From: an uncultured Clostridia bacterium
Lineage (GTDB): Bacteria; Bacillota; Clostridia; TANB77; CAG-508
Direction of reading: 5' to 3'
Assembly: GCA_944391855.1 (NCBI GenBank)
Contig: CALXVB010000004.1
Span: 1-64,000 of the forward strand
Length of the DNA: 64,000 nucleotides
This document shows, in pieces, positions 28,365 to 36,680 of the stretch (position 1 is its first letter; the number at the start of each line of letters is the position of its first letter). The notes beneath the pieces are model-generated. The model was not told the origin of the DNA and did no database searches. It worked only from the letters and a program-made list of their open reading frames with translations. The position numbers and the translations under genes are program-made.

Positions 28365-28628
28365 TTATTTTCTTAAACCTAATTTTTCAACAATGTCTCT
28401 ATATCTTTGAACATCTTTTCTTGCTAGGTAATTAAGTAAATTTCTTCTTGAACCAACCATTTTTAAAAGACCTCTTCTTGAATGATTGTCTTTTTTATGA
28501 ACTCTTAAATGTTCTGTTAGTTCATTAATTCTTTCTGTTAAAAGAGCGATTTGAACTTCTGGAGAACCAGTATCTTTGTCGTCTCTTCTATATGTTTTGA
28601 TTATTTCTTGTTTTCTTTCTGCTGTCAT
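28365..28628 (-). CDS. rpsO: 30S ribosomal protein S15
   Basis: A four-helix 16S rRNA-binding protein of the small-subunit platform. The 87-residue sequence has the family core [33 protein letters not shown] and [13 protein letters not shown] take the ATG at 28628, 8 nt after AGGAGG; the frame's GTG three codons upstream lies within the SD itself. pnp follows after a 355-bp structured spacer. Confidence 0.97.
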   Translation of the reverse strand: MTAERKQEIIKTYRRDDKDTGSPEVQIALLTERINELTEHLRVHKKDNHSRRGLLKMVGSRRNLLNYLARKDVQRYRDIVEKLGLRK

Positions 28629-28717
28629 TGTTTGCACCTCCTAAAATTTGATTTGCCTTAAACTGAGTTAAAGTGGCATATTATTCTTAAACCAAGTATA
28701 AGGTATTAACATATAGT

Positions 28718-28746
28718 ATTGTATCACATATTTTAGTGAAATGCAA
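28718..28746 (-). promoter_or_regulatory. Predicted sigma-A promoter of rpsO-pnp
   Basis: On the minus strand TTGCAT (28741-28746) is followed by 17 bp and TACAAT (28718-28723) with an extended -10 TG. It leaves an rpsO leader of about 80 nt. Confidence 0.55.
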
Positions 28747-28808
28747 TATCTTTAAGCTTTTTTCATTAAACCTATTTTTTCTATTTTATTATTGTATAGG
28801 TAATTTAT

Positions 28809-28843
28809 CGTGGACAAAAAGAAGTGTCCCCTCGTTTCTCCAC
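28809..28843. repeat. GTGGACAA-family repeat remnant
   Basis: CGTGGACAAAAAGAAGTGTC followed by CCCTCGTTTCTCCAC is a single, slightly decayed arm of the REPIN family at 21281. It lies a few bases beyond the stop of the transglutaminase-like gene. Confidence 0.65.
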
Positions 28844-28846
28844 ATT

Positions 28847-29968
28847 CTAATAATCTTCTTCATTTAAGCTAGGGAATGTAAATTCCATGCTATTTTGTGA
28901 TAAATATCCGTCTTCTTTATGTGTCTGCATAAATGTATTACTTCCTTTTAGGAAATACCTATAATAGGTTTCTTCTGATACATATCCATTTCCTAATATT
29001 ATTGGGTCATCCCATGTTACGTCTACTCCATACCATTTTCCATCTAGCTGTACATAGTTCCACGCATGTGATTCAGTATCTCCATTTGAATTTGTAGCTG
29101 TTCCACTTACCAATGCACATGGTATGTTTAATTCATCTAATATGTATTTAAAACTTCTTGCATATCCTTCACATACTGCTTTGCCTTCAGTTAATGCACC
29201 TGATATAGAGTATGGTTCCATTGCTTCTAAATTTGTATCATAATCTATATTTTCAATAAGCCAATTATGTACTTCTCTTACTTTTTCATAATCGCTATAT
29301 CCTTCTAGTTGCCTTGCTATTTCTTTTCTCATTGCTTCTAGTAAATTAAGTTTTCCATTTAATACTTCTGGGTTTTGAAAATCCCTTTTTAAGTATGAAG
29401 TGTTACTTCCATGTGAAATTTCTACATTATGTATTCCTAAATTAGACATTGTTCTTGTAGTTAATGTTAGTTTTTCTACGTCTATATAGAAGATATCTGT
29501 ATTATCATATGTATATGCGTTCCAAGCTGATTGAAACGCTTCGTTTAATATGTTTTCACCATTTTCTGAATTTAATAAATCACTAAATTGTGTTCCGAAA
29601 TCAATAGTATATGTTCCTGATTTCATGTTTTCTTTGTTTTGCTCAAAACTATCATATATTATTTTTCCATACTCATCTAGCTGGTCATAATAATATTTAT
29701 AACCACTGCTGTCATATCCTTGCCCTTCGTTATATAAGTTTGATAAATCTGTATATTCCTGATTTGCGTATATATTCTGAGCTATTTCTGGACTTGAAAC
29801 ACTATTTGTCTTTACTAACACATTTGCATCTATTTCTATAGAACTTTCTTTATTTATAATGCCAAAAATATCTACATATACAATCTCATAAATTAGAAAT
29901 CCTATTAATACTAAAATTAATATAGTTAATATAACTAATATTATTGATTTTCCTTTATTATTTCTCAC
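28847..29968 (-). CDS. Membrane-anchored transglutaminase-like protein
   Basis: A single N-terminal membrane segment (about 8-32) is followed by a mostly helical region. The transglutaminase-core domain (about 225-325) shows the Cys in EGKAVCEGYARSF, His in ESHAWNYV and Asp in WYGVDVTWDDP, all three triad residues. It is an extracytoplasmic cysteine-protease or transamidase-type domain. It is the last gene of the Tad/spoIVB run, one base after spoIVB ends, so it may be cotranscribed; whether it acts on pilins is unknown. Confidence 0.8.
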   Translation of the reverse strand: MRNNKGKSIILVILTILILVLIGFLIYEIVYVDIFGIINKESSIEIDANVLVKTNSVSSPEIAQNIYANQEYTDLSNLYNEGQGYDSSGYKYYYDQLDEYGKIIYDSFEQNKENMKSGTYTIDFGTQFSDLLNSENGENILNEAFQSAWNAYTYDNTDIFYIDVEKLTLTTRTMSNLGIHNVEISHGSNTSYLKRDFQNPEVLNGKLNLLEAMRKEIARQLEGYSDYEKVREVHNWLIENIDYDTNLEAMEPYSISGALTEGKAVCEGYARSFKYILDELNIPCALVSGTATNSNGDTESHAWNYVQLDGKWYGVDVTWDDPIILGNGYVSEETYYRYFLKGSNTFMQTHKEDGYLSQNSMEFTFPSLNEEDY

Positions 29969-29969
29969 T

Positions 29970-31181
29970 TTAATTTACCTCGCGCATTTGCTTTATCATT
30001 AAATCACCAAATACAGCATACCCCATTTTAGGGTCATTTACTAGTACATGGGTTACTGCACCTATGAATTTTCCATTTTGTATTATTGGTGCACCACTCA
30101 TCCCTTGTATAATTCCTCCTGTTTTCTCTATCAATTCTTCATCTGTTACTTTTATAAGCATACTTTTATTATCTGAATTATTTTCTAAGAATATTTTTTG
30201 TATTTCTATTTCATAGTTTTCTACTTTTCCATTTTCTAATTCACACATAATTTCTGCTTTTCCTGTTTTTATTTCGCTTCTATTTGCTACTTCTAATTCG
30301 TTATTTTTATTTATGTTTAACCTAGACGTATCTAGCATATTTCCATATACTCCGAAACTTGTATTTTTACTAACACTTCCTATTGTTTTTCCATCTTCAA
30401 TTATTCCTCGTATTTCTCCTGGAGAGCCTTCCTCACCTTTTACAATATCTATAATATTTGTAGTTACAAGTTCACCATTTGCTATGTCAATCAGCTCATA
30501 AGTATCTACGTCATTGATTCCATGTCCTAATGCACCAAATTTACCTGTTGATGGCTCATAAAATGTTATTGTTCCAACACCTGCGGCTGCATCTCTTACC
30601 CACAATCCTAATTTATATTCATTATTACTTGTTTTTGCTGGCAAGATATTTGCTACTTCTTCTTCATTTTTATCATTTATATATTTTATCTCTATATTAC
30701 TTCCATTTGAATTATTTACACACTGTATTAATTCATCTGTATTATTTATTTCTATATTATTTATTTCTATTATTTTATCTCCAGTTTCAATACCTGAGTT
30801 TTCGTATGGCTTTTGTCCTTCTATTTCAGACATTCCAACAACCAATACACCTTCTGTATATAGTCTCATACCTATTGCTTTTCCTAGAGGAACAACTGTA
30901 GTTTTAGGGATTACATTAACTGTTACGTCTTTTACTGGAAAAAGATTAAACAAATTTAATTTTAATTCCATTTTTCCAGTATCTTCTACAATACTATTAT
31001 TTAAATTACTTGATGCAGTTACTACATTTGTATTCTTTATATTAATTCCTAAAATTGTATTTAAATTTAGTGCTTCTCCTTGCATTAAAATTATATTATT
31101 GGGAAGCATACTAATATTACAAACATACAAGTATACTATTAATAGAAATAATATTATTAAAAATTTTTTTAAAATTTTCAC
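29970..31181 (-). CDS. spoIVB: SpoIVB peptidase (S55 family)
   Basis: The known role is that of the forespore-secreted serine peptidase that triggers pro-sigma-K processing. Signal anchor near the N-terminus; PDZ domain (VGMSEIEGQKPYENSGIETG region); S55 domain with HG in LGHGIND and the nucleophile in QGMSGAPII, then VTHVLVNDP. I place the start at the GTG at 31181, preceded by AGAAGGA; the longer frame to 31235 lacks an SD. It follows the last pilin-like gene by about 70 bp. It is the best sporulation marker in the window. Confidence 0.92.
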   Translation of the reverse strand: MKILKKFLIILFLLIVYLYVCNISMLPNNIILMQGEALNLNTILGINIKNTNVVTASSNLNNSIVEDTGKMELKLNLFNLFPVKDVTVNVIPKTTVVPLGKAIGMRLYTEGVLVVGMSEIEGQKPYENSGIETGDKIIEINNIEINNTDELIQCVNNSNGSNIEIKYINDKNEEEVANILPAKTSNNEYKLGLWVRDAAAGVGTITFYEPSTGKFGALGHGINDVDTYELIDIANGELVTTNIIDIVKGEEGSPGEIRGIIEDGKTIGSVSKNTSFGVYGNMLDTSRLNINKNNELEVANRSEIKTGKAEIMCELENGKVENYEIEIQKIFLENNSDNKSMLIKVTDEELIEKTGGIIQGMSGAPIIQNGKFIGAVTHVLVNDPKMGYAVFGDLMIKQMREVN

Positions 31182-31252
31182 TTTAGTTATCCTTCTTTCA
31201 TAAATCAATTTATATATAGGATAACCATTGTTCAAAATTTTAAACTGTATTT

Positions 31253-33025
31253 TTACCCCAAATTGCTCAAATCAAAATTAGATTTATATAAATCATATCT
31301 TTCTCGTGCCAATGCTGTTAAATATGATTTTCTTATTTCGGCAATGTCATTTGAGTTATATATAATATTGGTTTCATCTTCATAATGTTCTATAGTTCCG
31401 TCTATTATATCATCTGTATCATAATCGGCTGTAGCTTTTACTATACAATTAAAACAGCCTGTTAATGTGTCTCCTCCGCATGCTTGTAAGTAGTAATGCC
31501 TCTCATCTGATTCTGACAATCTTGTCGTTTGTCTCTGGAAACTTGATGTTGGATATGCACCAATTATTGTTAAAGAGCCGTCTCTTACTCCTTGTATTAG
31601 TTCATCACAACCTGGCTTATGATACTCTCTATTATTGCTTCCATTTTCCTTTGCTATAATATAAATATTTTCTGCTGTTACAACTTCTTTGTTTATATTA
31701 TTTGTTATAATTGCATAATTATTGTAATATCTATAACCTATTGACATTCCTTGCATAAAGCTTACTAAAGATACATTATTTAGTATTTTGTACCAGTCAT
31801 CATTACTCATAACTGGCATTGCATAGTTATATAATGCTGTGCTACTGTAATTAGCTATAACTGTGCTTAAATTTGTTTCTATGCTTTTACGTATAACTGC
31901 TATTCTATGGTTATTAAATGCTGATGATGATAGCATTGGATCATTGTCTTCATCTGCATAAAATATTTTTGTATTTCCAGTATTTTCTGCTAAATAGTTG
32001 CCATCATTTCCTATTGGTGTAACTCCATCTTCATTTTTTAATGTATTGGCTTGTGTTATATCTCCTAACTTATCTCTTGCCCATAAACTAAATTCTCGTG
32101 CTTCATAGTAATAGTCAAATGCACTTGTACTTAACATATTACAATTTCTTGCATATTCTCTTATTGCAGCATCATTTACGTATGTTTTTATATAGTTTTG
32201 GTACCAAAATATTCTTGGTGTTCCGTCATCATTATATAATAAATTTCCGCTATCATCATGGTCTTGATAGATTTTTTGATTTTGATAGAATATATATCTA
32301 TAATCGTCTGCTTTTGTTTCACCTGTTTCTTGATTTTCTATTGTAAGTAAATGTTCTGTTAGAAGTTCTGGCTCTATTAGGACACCATCATATCTTAATG
32401 CTTTATTTGCCTCATCTATATTTGTTACTAAATCTGGATTAATTAGATATCCTGATTTTGTAACATATCCATCTGTGCCGCCAAAATCGCCATATACAGT
32501 TATTTCATTGTCTAATGTATAATTTACAACTATTACATTTCCATTGTTTAGTCTGTATTTAGCAGAATAATATACATATGGCTTTAAACCAGTTTGATAG
32601 TTTTTTCCATTTAAGTCAATTGATACTTTTTCATCTTCATCAACACCAACTGTCGAATATACATTATCATAAGAACTATATATATAGTATCCATCATATA
32701 ATGTGAATAATAATGCTGGTACATATATTTGTAAGTCAGATGCTGATAAAACATATTCATCTGTTGAAGTTAAAAGAGAATTATAGAAGGTGTTTACAGA
32801 CGCCTCTATATCCCTTATTTTTGAGTCACTAATACTTGAATATTTATTGTTTGTTGTATTTATTTGGAACGCTTTTACTGCATCATAAGTAGCATTAATT
32901 AAGCTCTTGTCATATACAGTTTGCATTTTTATTGCATCTATTTGATTTTGAATATATGAAGCCATTACCATTGAGATTGGCACAATTATTATAACAAATA
33001 TAATCGCTAAATGTTGTAATTTCAT
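31253..33025 (-). CDS. Large pilin-like membrane-anchored protein (590 aa)
   Basis: One hydrophobic helix (about 5-24) starts immediately at the N-terminus, as in pilin-like and TadE-like proteins. A very long Tyr/Asn-rich extracytoplasmic region follows with no recognised domain. It contains a C-terminal cysteine set (PGCDEL, QACGGDTLTGCFNC). Position at the end of the pilin-like gene series suggests a large minor pilin or tip protein. SD AAAGG upstream. I do not recognise a family. Confidence 0.6.
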   Translation of the reverse strand: MKLQHLAIIFVIIIVPISMVMASYIQNQIDAIKMQTVYDKSLINATYDAVKAFQINTTNNKYSSISDSKIRDIEASVNTFYNSLLTSTDEYVLSASDLQIYVPALLFTLYDGYYIYSSYDNVYSTVGVDEDEKVSIDLNGKNYQTGLKPYVYYSAKYRLNNGNVIVVNYTLDNEITVYGDFGGTDGYVTKSGYLINPDLVTNIDEANKALRYDGVLIEPELLTEHLLTIENQETGETKADDYRYIFYQNQKIYQDHDDSGNLLYNDDGTPRIFWYQNYIKTYVNDAAIREYARNCNMLSTSAFDYYYEAREFSLWARDKLGDITQANTLKNEDGVTPIGNDGNYLAENTGNTKIFYADEDNDPMLSSSAFNNHRIAVIRKSIETNLSTVIANYSSTALYNYAMPVMSNDDWYKILNNVSLVSFMQGMSIGYRYYNNYAIITNNINKEVVTAENIYIIAKENGSNNREYHKPGCDELIQGVRDGSLTIIGAYPTSSFQRQTTRLSESDERHYYLQACGGDTLTGCFNCIVKATADYDTDDIIDGTIEHYEDETNIIYNSNDIAEIRKSYLTALARERYDLYKSNFDLSNLG

Positions 33026-33140
33026 ATTTCATTACCTTTCTTGCTTAATAAAAAAATAGAAGTAGAATAAATAATTACTCCACCCCTACATATATGTTAT
33101 TGTAGAGACAGATTTTTTATATCTGCCCAACAATTAAAAG

Positions 33141-33674
33141 TTAATTTCCACTTGTACTACCATTAACAGATACTATTCCCGAATGTTGTCCAGCAATCTC
33201 ATATGAATTATTTCCTGCAATTGCATAGAAGAAGTTTCTTAGCATTTGAGAGATTGTTTGGTTTGTATTTTTTACTGTAACAGTTATGATATCTCCTTCT
33301 TTAAGAGTTATTCTTCCTGTTGCATTTAACCTATCCATTATTTGTGTTGTATATATATTGTAATACAAATTTTCTCCTATTTTAGTTGCCTCTGCTTGTG
33401 TGGTTTTTACACCTGGGTTTTCGTCAAGTTGTTGTATTAGCATTTCTACGTCAAATGAGTTACCTGTTGAATTTAGTTCACCTAAATATGCCTCATAATC
33501 GTCTAATGTCATTTTTCCAGTTGTTCTAATATCATCAACAAATTCTATAGTTGCGGTTTGTACAGCTAGTTGAGATATATCGTCTGTTCTTTCGGCAAGT
33601 GACATTAATGGAAATATAAACATTAAAATTGCTGCTAAAAATATTGCGACAACTGTTATTAAACTATCTCCCAT
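33141..33674 (-). CDS. TadE/pilin-like protein (177 aa)
   Basis: The N-terminus MGDSLITVVAIFLAAILMFIF is a short polar leader followed by a helix of about 20 residues, then a predominantly helical ectodomain with TGKMTLDDYEAYL and a strand-rich end (EGDIITVTVKN). The pattern resembles TadE-like pseudopilins, but not strongly enough to name. It lies within the pilin-like series. Confidence 0.6.
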   Translation of the reverse strand: MGDSLITVVAIFLAAILMFIFPLMSLAERTDDISQLAVQTATIEFVDDIRTTGKMTLDDYEAYLGELNSTGNSFDVEMLIQQLDENPGVKTTQAEATKIGENLYYNIYTTQIMDRLNATGRITLKEGDIITVTVKNTNQTISQMLRNFFYAIAGNNSYEIAGQHSGIVSVNGSTSGN

Positions 33675-33728
33675 TTTAATACCTTCCTTTCTATGATATA
33701 TAAGTATATTTTACTATTTTCTTTGGTA

Positions 33729-34421
33729 TTAGTCAACTAATGTATAGATTATTACTCTTTTCTTCTTTGGTTTAATATTCGCCACTTCTCCTGTTTGTCC
33801 ATTTGATTGTCCACTTAAATCGTTATATGTGTATTCTCCAAGACTTTCTCTAAATTGAGAGTCTTTATATTCCTCAATAAAGCTACGGTTTCCCCAGCCA
33901 TTTATAGAGCTGTCTCCATAGTTATAGTTTATACCATTTCCACTTGGTGCTACAAAAGTACCACCAGATAGAAACATGTCTAGGTTTTGTTTGTAGTAAT
34001 TTGTATTACCTGTCCATGGCTCGTGCCTTCTTGTTTCTTCATCCACATCAAAAGAACAAACTTTAACGTCCTGATTATTATCATAGTATCTATTAGTATA
34101 TCCTGTACTCCACAAACTAACGTCTGTTTGTGTTTCGTATAATTCTAATGGTGTACCATCTGAATCTCTAAATATTACAGTATAGTTTTCTTTATAGTAT
34201 TTATATAGGGTTGGGATAATAGTTTCTAATCCTACTATTCTATCTTCTCCTATCATATCACTTACCTCTGTGTATTCCATTAAAGCAGTTACATCAGAGC
34301 TCTGTAATACAACGTCACTTGTTTCCCTTGCCATAGTAAACATATATATAGCAAGGGAAAGCGCCATTATAAATACAAATATTGCAAACGCCATTTTTAA
34401 AGCATCTACTGCATTTTCCAT
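33729..34421 (-). CDS. Pilin-like protein of the MENA family (230 aa)
   Basis: It begins MENAVDALKMAFAIFVFIM, a variant of the MENASKALIMA leader of three neighbours. A membrane helix (about 8-28) and a Tyr/Gly/Asn-rich ectodomain follow. It ends in a basic stretch (KPKKKRVIIYTLVD). No Gly/Ala cleavage site with a Glu at +5 is evident. Likely a minor pilin of the Tad-like locus. Confidence 0.6.
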   Translation of the reverse strand: MENAVDALKMAFAIFVFIMALSLAIYMFTMARETSDVVLQSSDVTALMEYTEVSDMIGEDRIVGLETIIPTLYKYYKENYTVIFRDSDGTPLELYETQTDVSLWSTGYTNRYYDNNQDVKVCSFDVDEETRRHEPWTGNTNYYKQNLDMFLSGGTFVAPSGNGINYNYGDSSINGWGNRSFIEEYKDSQFRESLGEYTYNDLSGQSNGQTGEVANIKPKKKRVIIYTLVD

Positions 34422-34440
34422 AAATTAATTCCTTTTTTAA

Positions 34441-34881
34441 CTAATTTGCTTGTATTCCTATTTGTGTAACACGTCCAGTATCTGGATCAAATCCAAGACT
34501 TACTGTGTATTGTCTTCCTGATAATATTTTACTTTTTATAGTATCAATTTCACCAGATGTTGTTCCCTTTGTACCTGTTGTTGTAGGCGCTGATATATCT
34601 TGTGCTATACCTTCTATTAGTGAAACCTTTTTTGATGGGTCTGTGGCAGTTACATTATGGCTTCTTACAGCTTCACATAGACTCTTTACTTGTGAACCGT
34701 TTTTTTCTCCTTCATAATTTAAAAATGTCTGATTATATATTTCGATTTGCTGTGGTGTCATATCTGCTGCACCTTCCGCTGTTTCACTGGCACCTCTAAA
34801 TACAAGCATAGCTACACCTATAATTGCTATTGCTAGTAATATTGCCCCCGCGATAATTAGAGCTTTTGAAGCGTTCTCCAT
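34441..34881 (-). CDS. Pilin-like protein of the MENASKAL family (146 aa)
   Basis: Leader MENASKALIIAGAILLAIA, helix about 7-28, then an ectodomain. Shared features with its paralogues are a (F/Y)N..F..Y.G box (YNQTFLNYEG, about 50-59) followed by a helix containing SLCEAV, and a strand pair at the end (TVSLGFDPDTGRVTQIGI). SD GGAGG is present. The short, regular form suggests a major subunit candidate. Confidence 0.65.
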   Translation of the reverse strand: MENASKALIIAGAILLAIAIIGVAMLVFRGASETAEGAADMTPQQIEIYNQTFLNYEGEKNGSQVKSLCEAVRSHNVTATDPSKKVSLIEGIAQDISAPTTTGTKGTTSGEIDTIKSKILSGRQYTVSLGFDPDTGRVTQIGIQAN

Positions 34882-34931
34882 AAAAAATTCCTCCTTATAT
34901 TTTTATCTATATGTTTTTTAATATTAATATC

Positions 34932-35372
34932 TTAATCCTCTGTTTCTGTAAAAGTTAATGATTTTACATTACCAGTTTTTTCATGATAAGTTATTTCTGT
35001 ACATTCAAAATCTGCTGTACTGTATGAGTTTATAAAATTTTCAATTCCATTATTTAATATTTTTTCTGTTTCTATTGTTGTATAATCTTCTTTATATATA
35101 AGCTTTACATATACTTTTATAGAATTTTCTCCATTGTCTATGTATAAACCTTCGCTATCTTTTTCAATTCCATTTTTTGTATTTGTATCTTCTGTTTTAT
35201 TCATAATGCTAACTAATTCTGTGCCTAACATTTTTGCTCGATAGTATGATTTATATTCATTGCTTATTTTTTGTGCTTCTTGCATTTCTATTCTATAATT
35301 GTATATTACATATGTTATAGTTGCTATAATAGCCATGAATATAATTAATATAATTAAAATTTTATTTTTCAT
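34932..35372 (-). CDS. Pilin-like protein with basic leader (about 146 aa)
   Basis: The leader is MKNKILIILIIFMAI with a helix directly at the N-terminus, unlike the MENA leader. The ectodomain ends in FECTEITYHEKTGNVKSLTF, closely matching the end of the 228-residue paralogue (FECKEVLYNNKNGRISSMYF). I take ATG 35372 with AAAGAG 6 nt upstream; the earlier ATG at 35387 is possible. It belongs to the same pilin-like set. Confidence 0.6.
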   Translation of the reverse strand: MKNKILIILIIFMAIIATITYVIYNYRIEMQEAQKISNEYKSYYRAKMLGTELVSIMNKTEDTNTKNGIEKDSEGLYIDNGENSIKVYVKLIYKEDYTTIETEKILNNGIENFINSYSTADFECTEITYHEKTGNVKSLTFTETED

Positions 35373-35423
35373 AATATACTCTTTCATTATAATATTTTAA
35401 GTCTTTTTATGCAATACCTTTTG

Positions 35424-35960
35424 CTAAAATTCTACAAATTTCATATAATTCACTAATTTGGTATTTGAGTTAATTCCTGGCTCTTCCACACATTTAAAAT
35501 ATTTAGTCTCTGCTGTAGTTCCAGAAGGACCAGTTGTATATACTATTGAATTATCTTTTACTAGCTGTACAAGTTCACTTTGATCCATAGCCTCTAAATT
35601 TTTATATGTTTTAGTTCCTATCTTTAAATCAATTTGTATATAGCTAGTATTATCCGAAGCTTGTCCTACGTCTGCAATTCCATTTTGTGTATTTAATTTA
35701 TTTGCCAAGTTTGCAAGTCCAACAATTTCATGTATTGTACAACGAATTGGTTCTATATCTCCTTCTTTATCAGGTCCTGCTGTTCCATAATACCTCAAAA
35801 ATTGTTGATTGAAGGTTGCTATTTGTGTTTCTTCTATTTCTGCAGTAGTCGCAGCACTATATTCACCCATGGTCTTAAAAAGGTATACACCAATAGAAAT
35901 TATCATAACGCCTATTAATATTTCAGCTGCCATAATTAGTGCTTTTGACGCATTCTCCAT
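35424..35960 (-). CDS. Pilin-like protein of the MENASKAL family (178 aa)
   Basis: Leader MENASKALIMAAEILIGVM, helix about 7-28. The ectodomain has the FNQQFLRYYGTAG box (about 49-61), a helix with IHEIVGLANLANKLN and a C-terminal YFKCVEEPG...YMKFVEF pair of strands. SD AGGAGG. Two cysteines could form a disulfide loop, as in many pilins. Confidence 0.65.
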   Translation of the reverse strand: MENASKALIMAAEILIGVMIISIGVYLFKTMGEYSAATTAEIEETQIATFNQQFLRYYGTAGPDKEGDIEPIRCTIHEIVGLANLANKLNTQNGIADVGQASDNTSYIQIDLKIGTKTYKNLEAMDQSELVQLVKDNSIVYTTGPSGTTAETKYFKCVEEPGINSNTKLVNYMKFVEF

Positions 35961-35973
35961 AACTTCCTCCTAC

Positions 35974-36660
35974 TTATTTTTCTTCAAAGTACATAGAACT
36001 AATTCTACCATTTTTATTATTATATAATACTTCCTTACATTCAAATTGCTTACCTGTTCTAAATTCGTTATAAATTGTTGTTAAGTCTTTATATGCTTGT
36101 ATTTCTGTAAGTAATTTTGCTGTTGTAGTATTTGTTTGTAAATAATTATATTGTATATCATAATCCAACATTGTACTTGGTGGGTTCATTCCAAAATCTA
36201 ATGCTATTTCTCTATTTCTTTTTGAAGAATAATATTTTACACTTCTATTATTATATTCTCTTCTGTTTTCTTCATATTTTGATATTTCTTCTTCTATTTT
36301 CTTTTGATCTTGTGCAATTCTATCTATTGTATATGTTCCTGCAGGAAAATATGAAGAATTTACTATTCCATCTGTTTTTACTGTTATCTCTATACTATCA
36401 TAACCTTCATATCTTACGTCTTGTGAATTATTATAGTCCTCCCTAAGATTTGCTAAAGATAAAAGTTCACTACCATATAGTGTTCTATTAAATTGCTCAA
36501 ATCTTTTCATGTATTCTGCACCTTTTAAATCTCCTTCAGAATCTTCTTTTTCTTGTTCCAAATTTGATAACTGGCCATATCCAAATACAAGTAAGCCTAT
36601 TACTAAAATTGCTATTAAAACAGAACCTGCCATAATTAGTGCTTTTGATGCATTCTCCAT
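35974..36660 (-). CDS. Pilin-like protein of the MENASKAL family (228 aa)
   Basis: Leader MENASKALIMAGSVLIAIL, helix about 8-28. The box FNRTLYGSELLSLANL corresponds to the FN..F..Y.G segment of the paralogues. It has a long charged helical insertion (about 110-150). It ends in FECKEVLYNNKNGRISSMYF. It is the first pilin-like gene after the TadB/TadC-like gene, with a 20-bp gap. Confidence 0.65.
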   Translation of the reverse strand: MENASKALIMAGSVLIAILVIGLLVFGYGQLSNLEQEKEDSEGDLKGAEYMKRFEQFNRTLYGSELLSLANLREDYNNSQDVRYEGYDSIEITVKTDGIVNSSYFPAGTYTIDRIAQDQKKIEEEISKYEENRREYNNRSVKYYSSKRNREIALDFGMNPPSTMLDYDIQYNYLQTNTTTAKLLTEIQAYKDLTTIYNEFRTGKQFECKEVLYNNKNGRISSMYFEEK

Positions 36661-36680
36661 GTTTTATTTCCTTTCTTTTA

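Noticed and set aside
31253..36660. The pilin-like set as phage structural proteins
   Set aside because: Neighbouring CpaB, CpaF and TadB/C-like genes and the N-terminal membrane helices fit a pilus locus; no phage genes are nearby.
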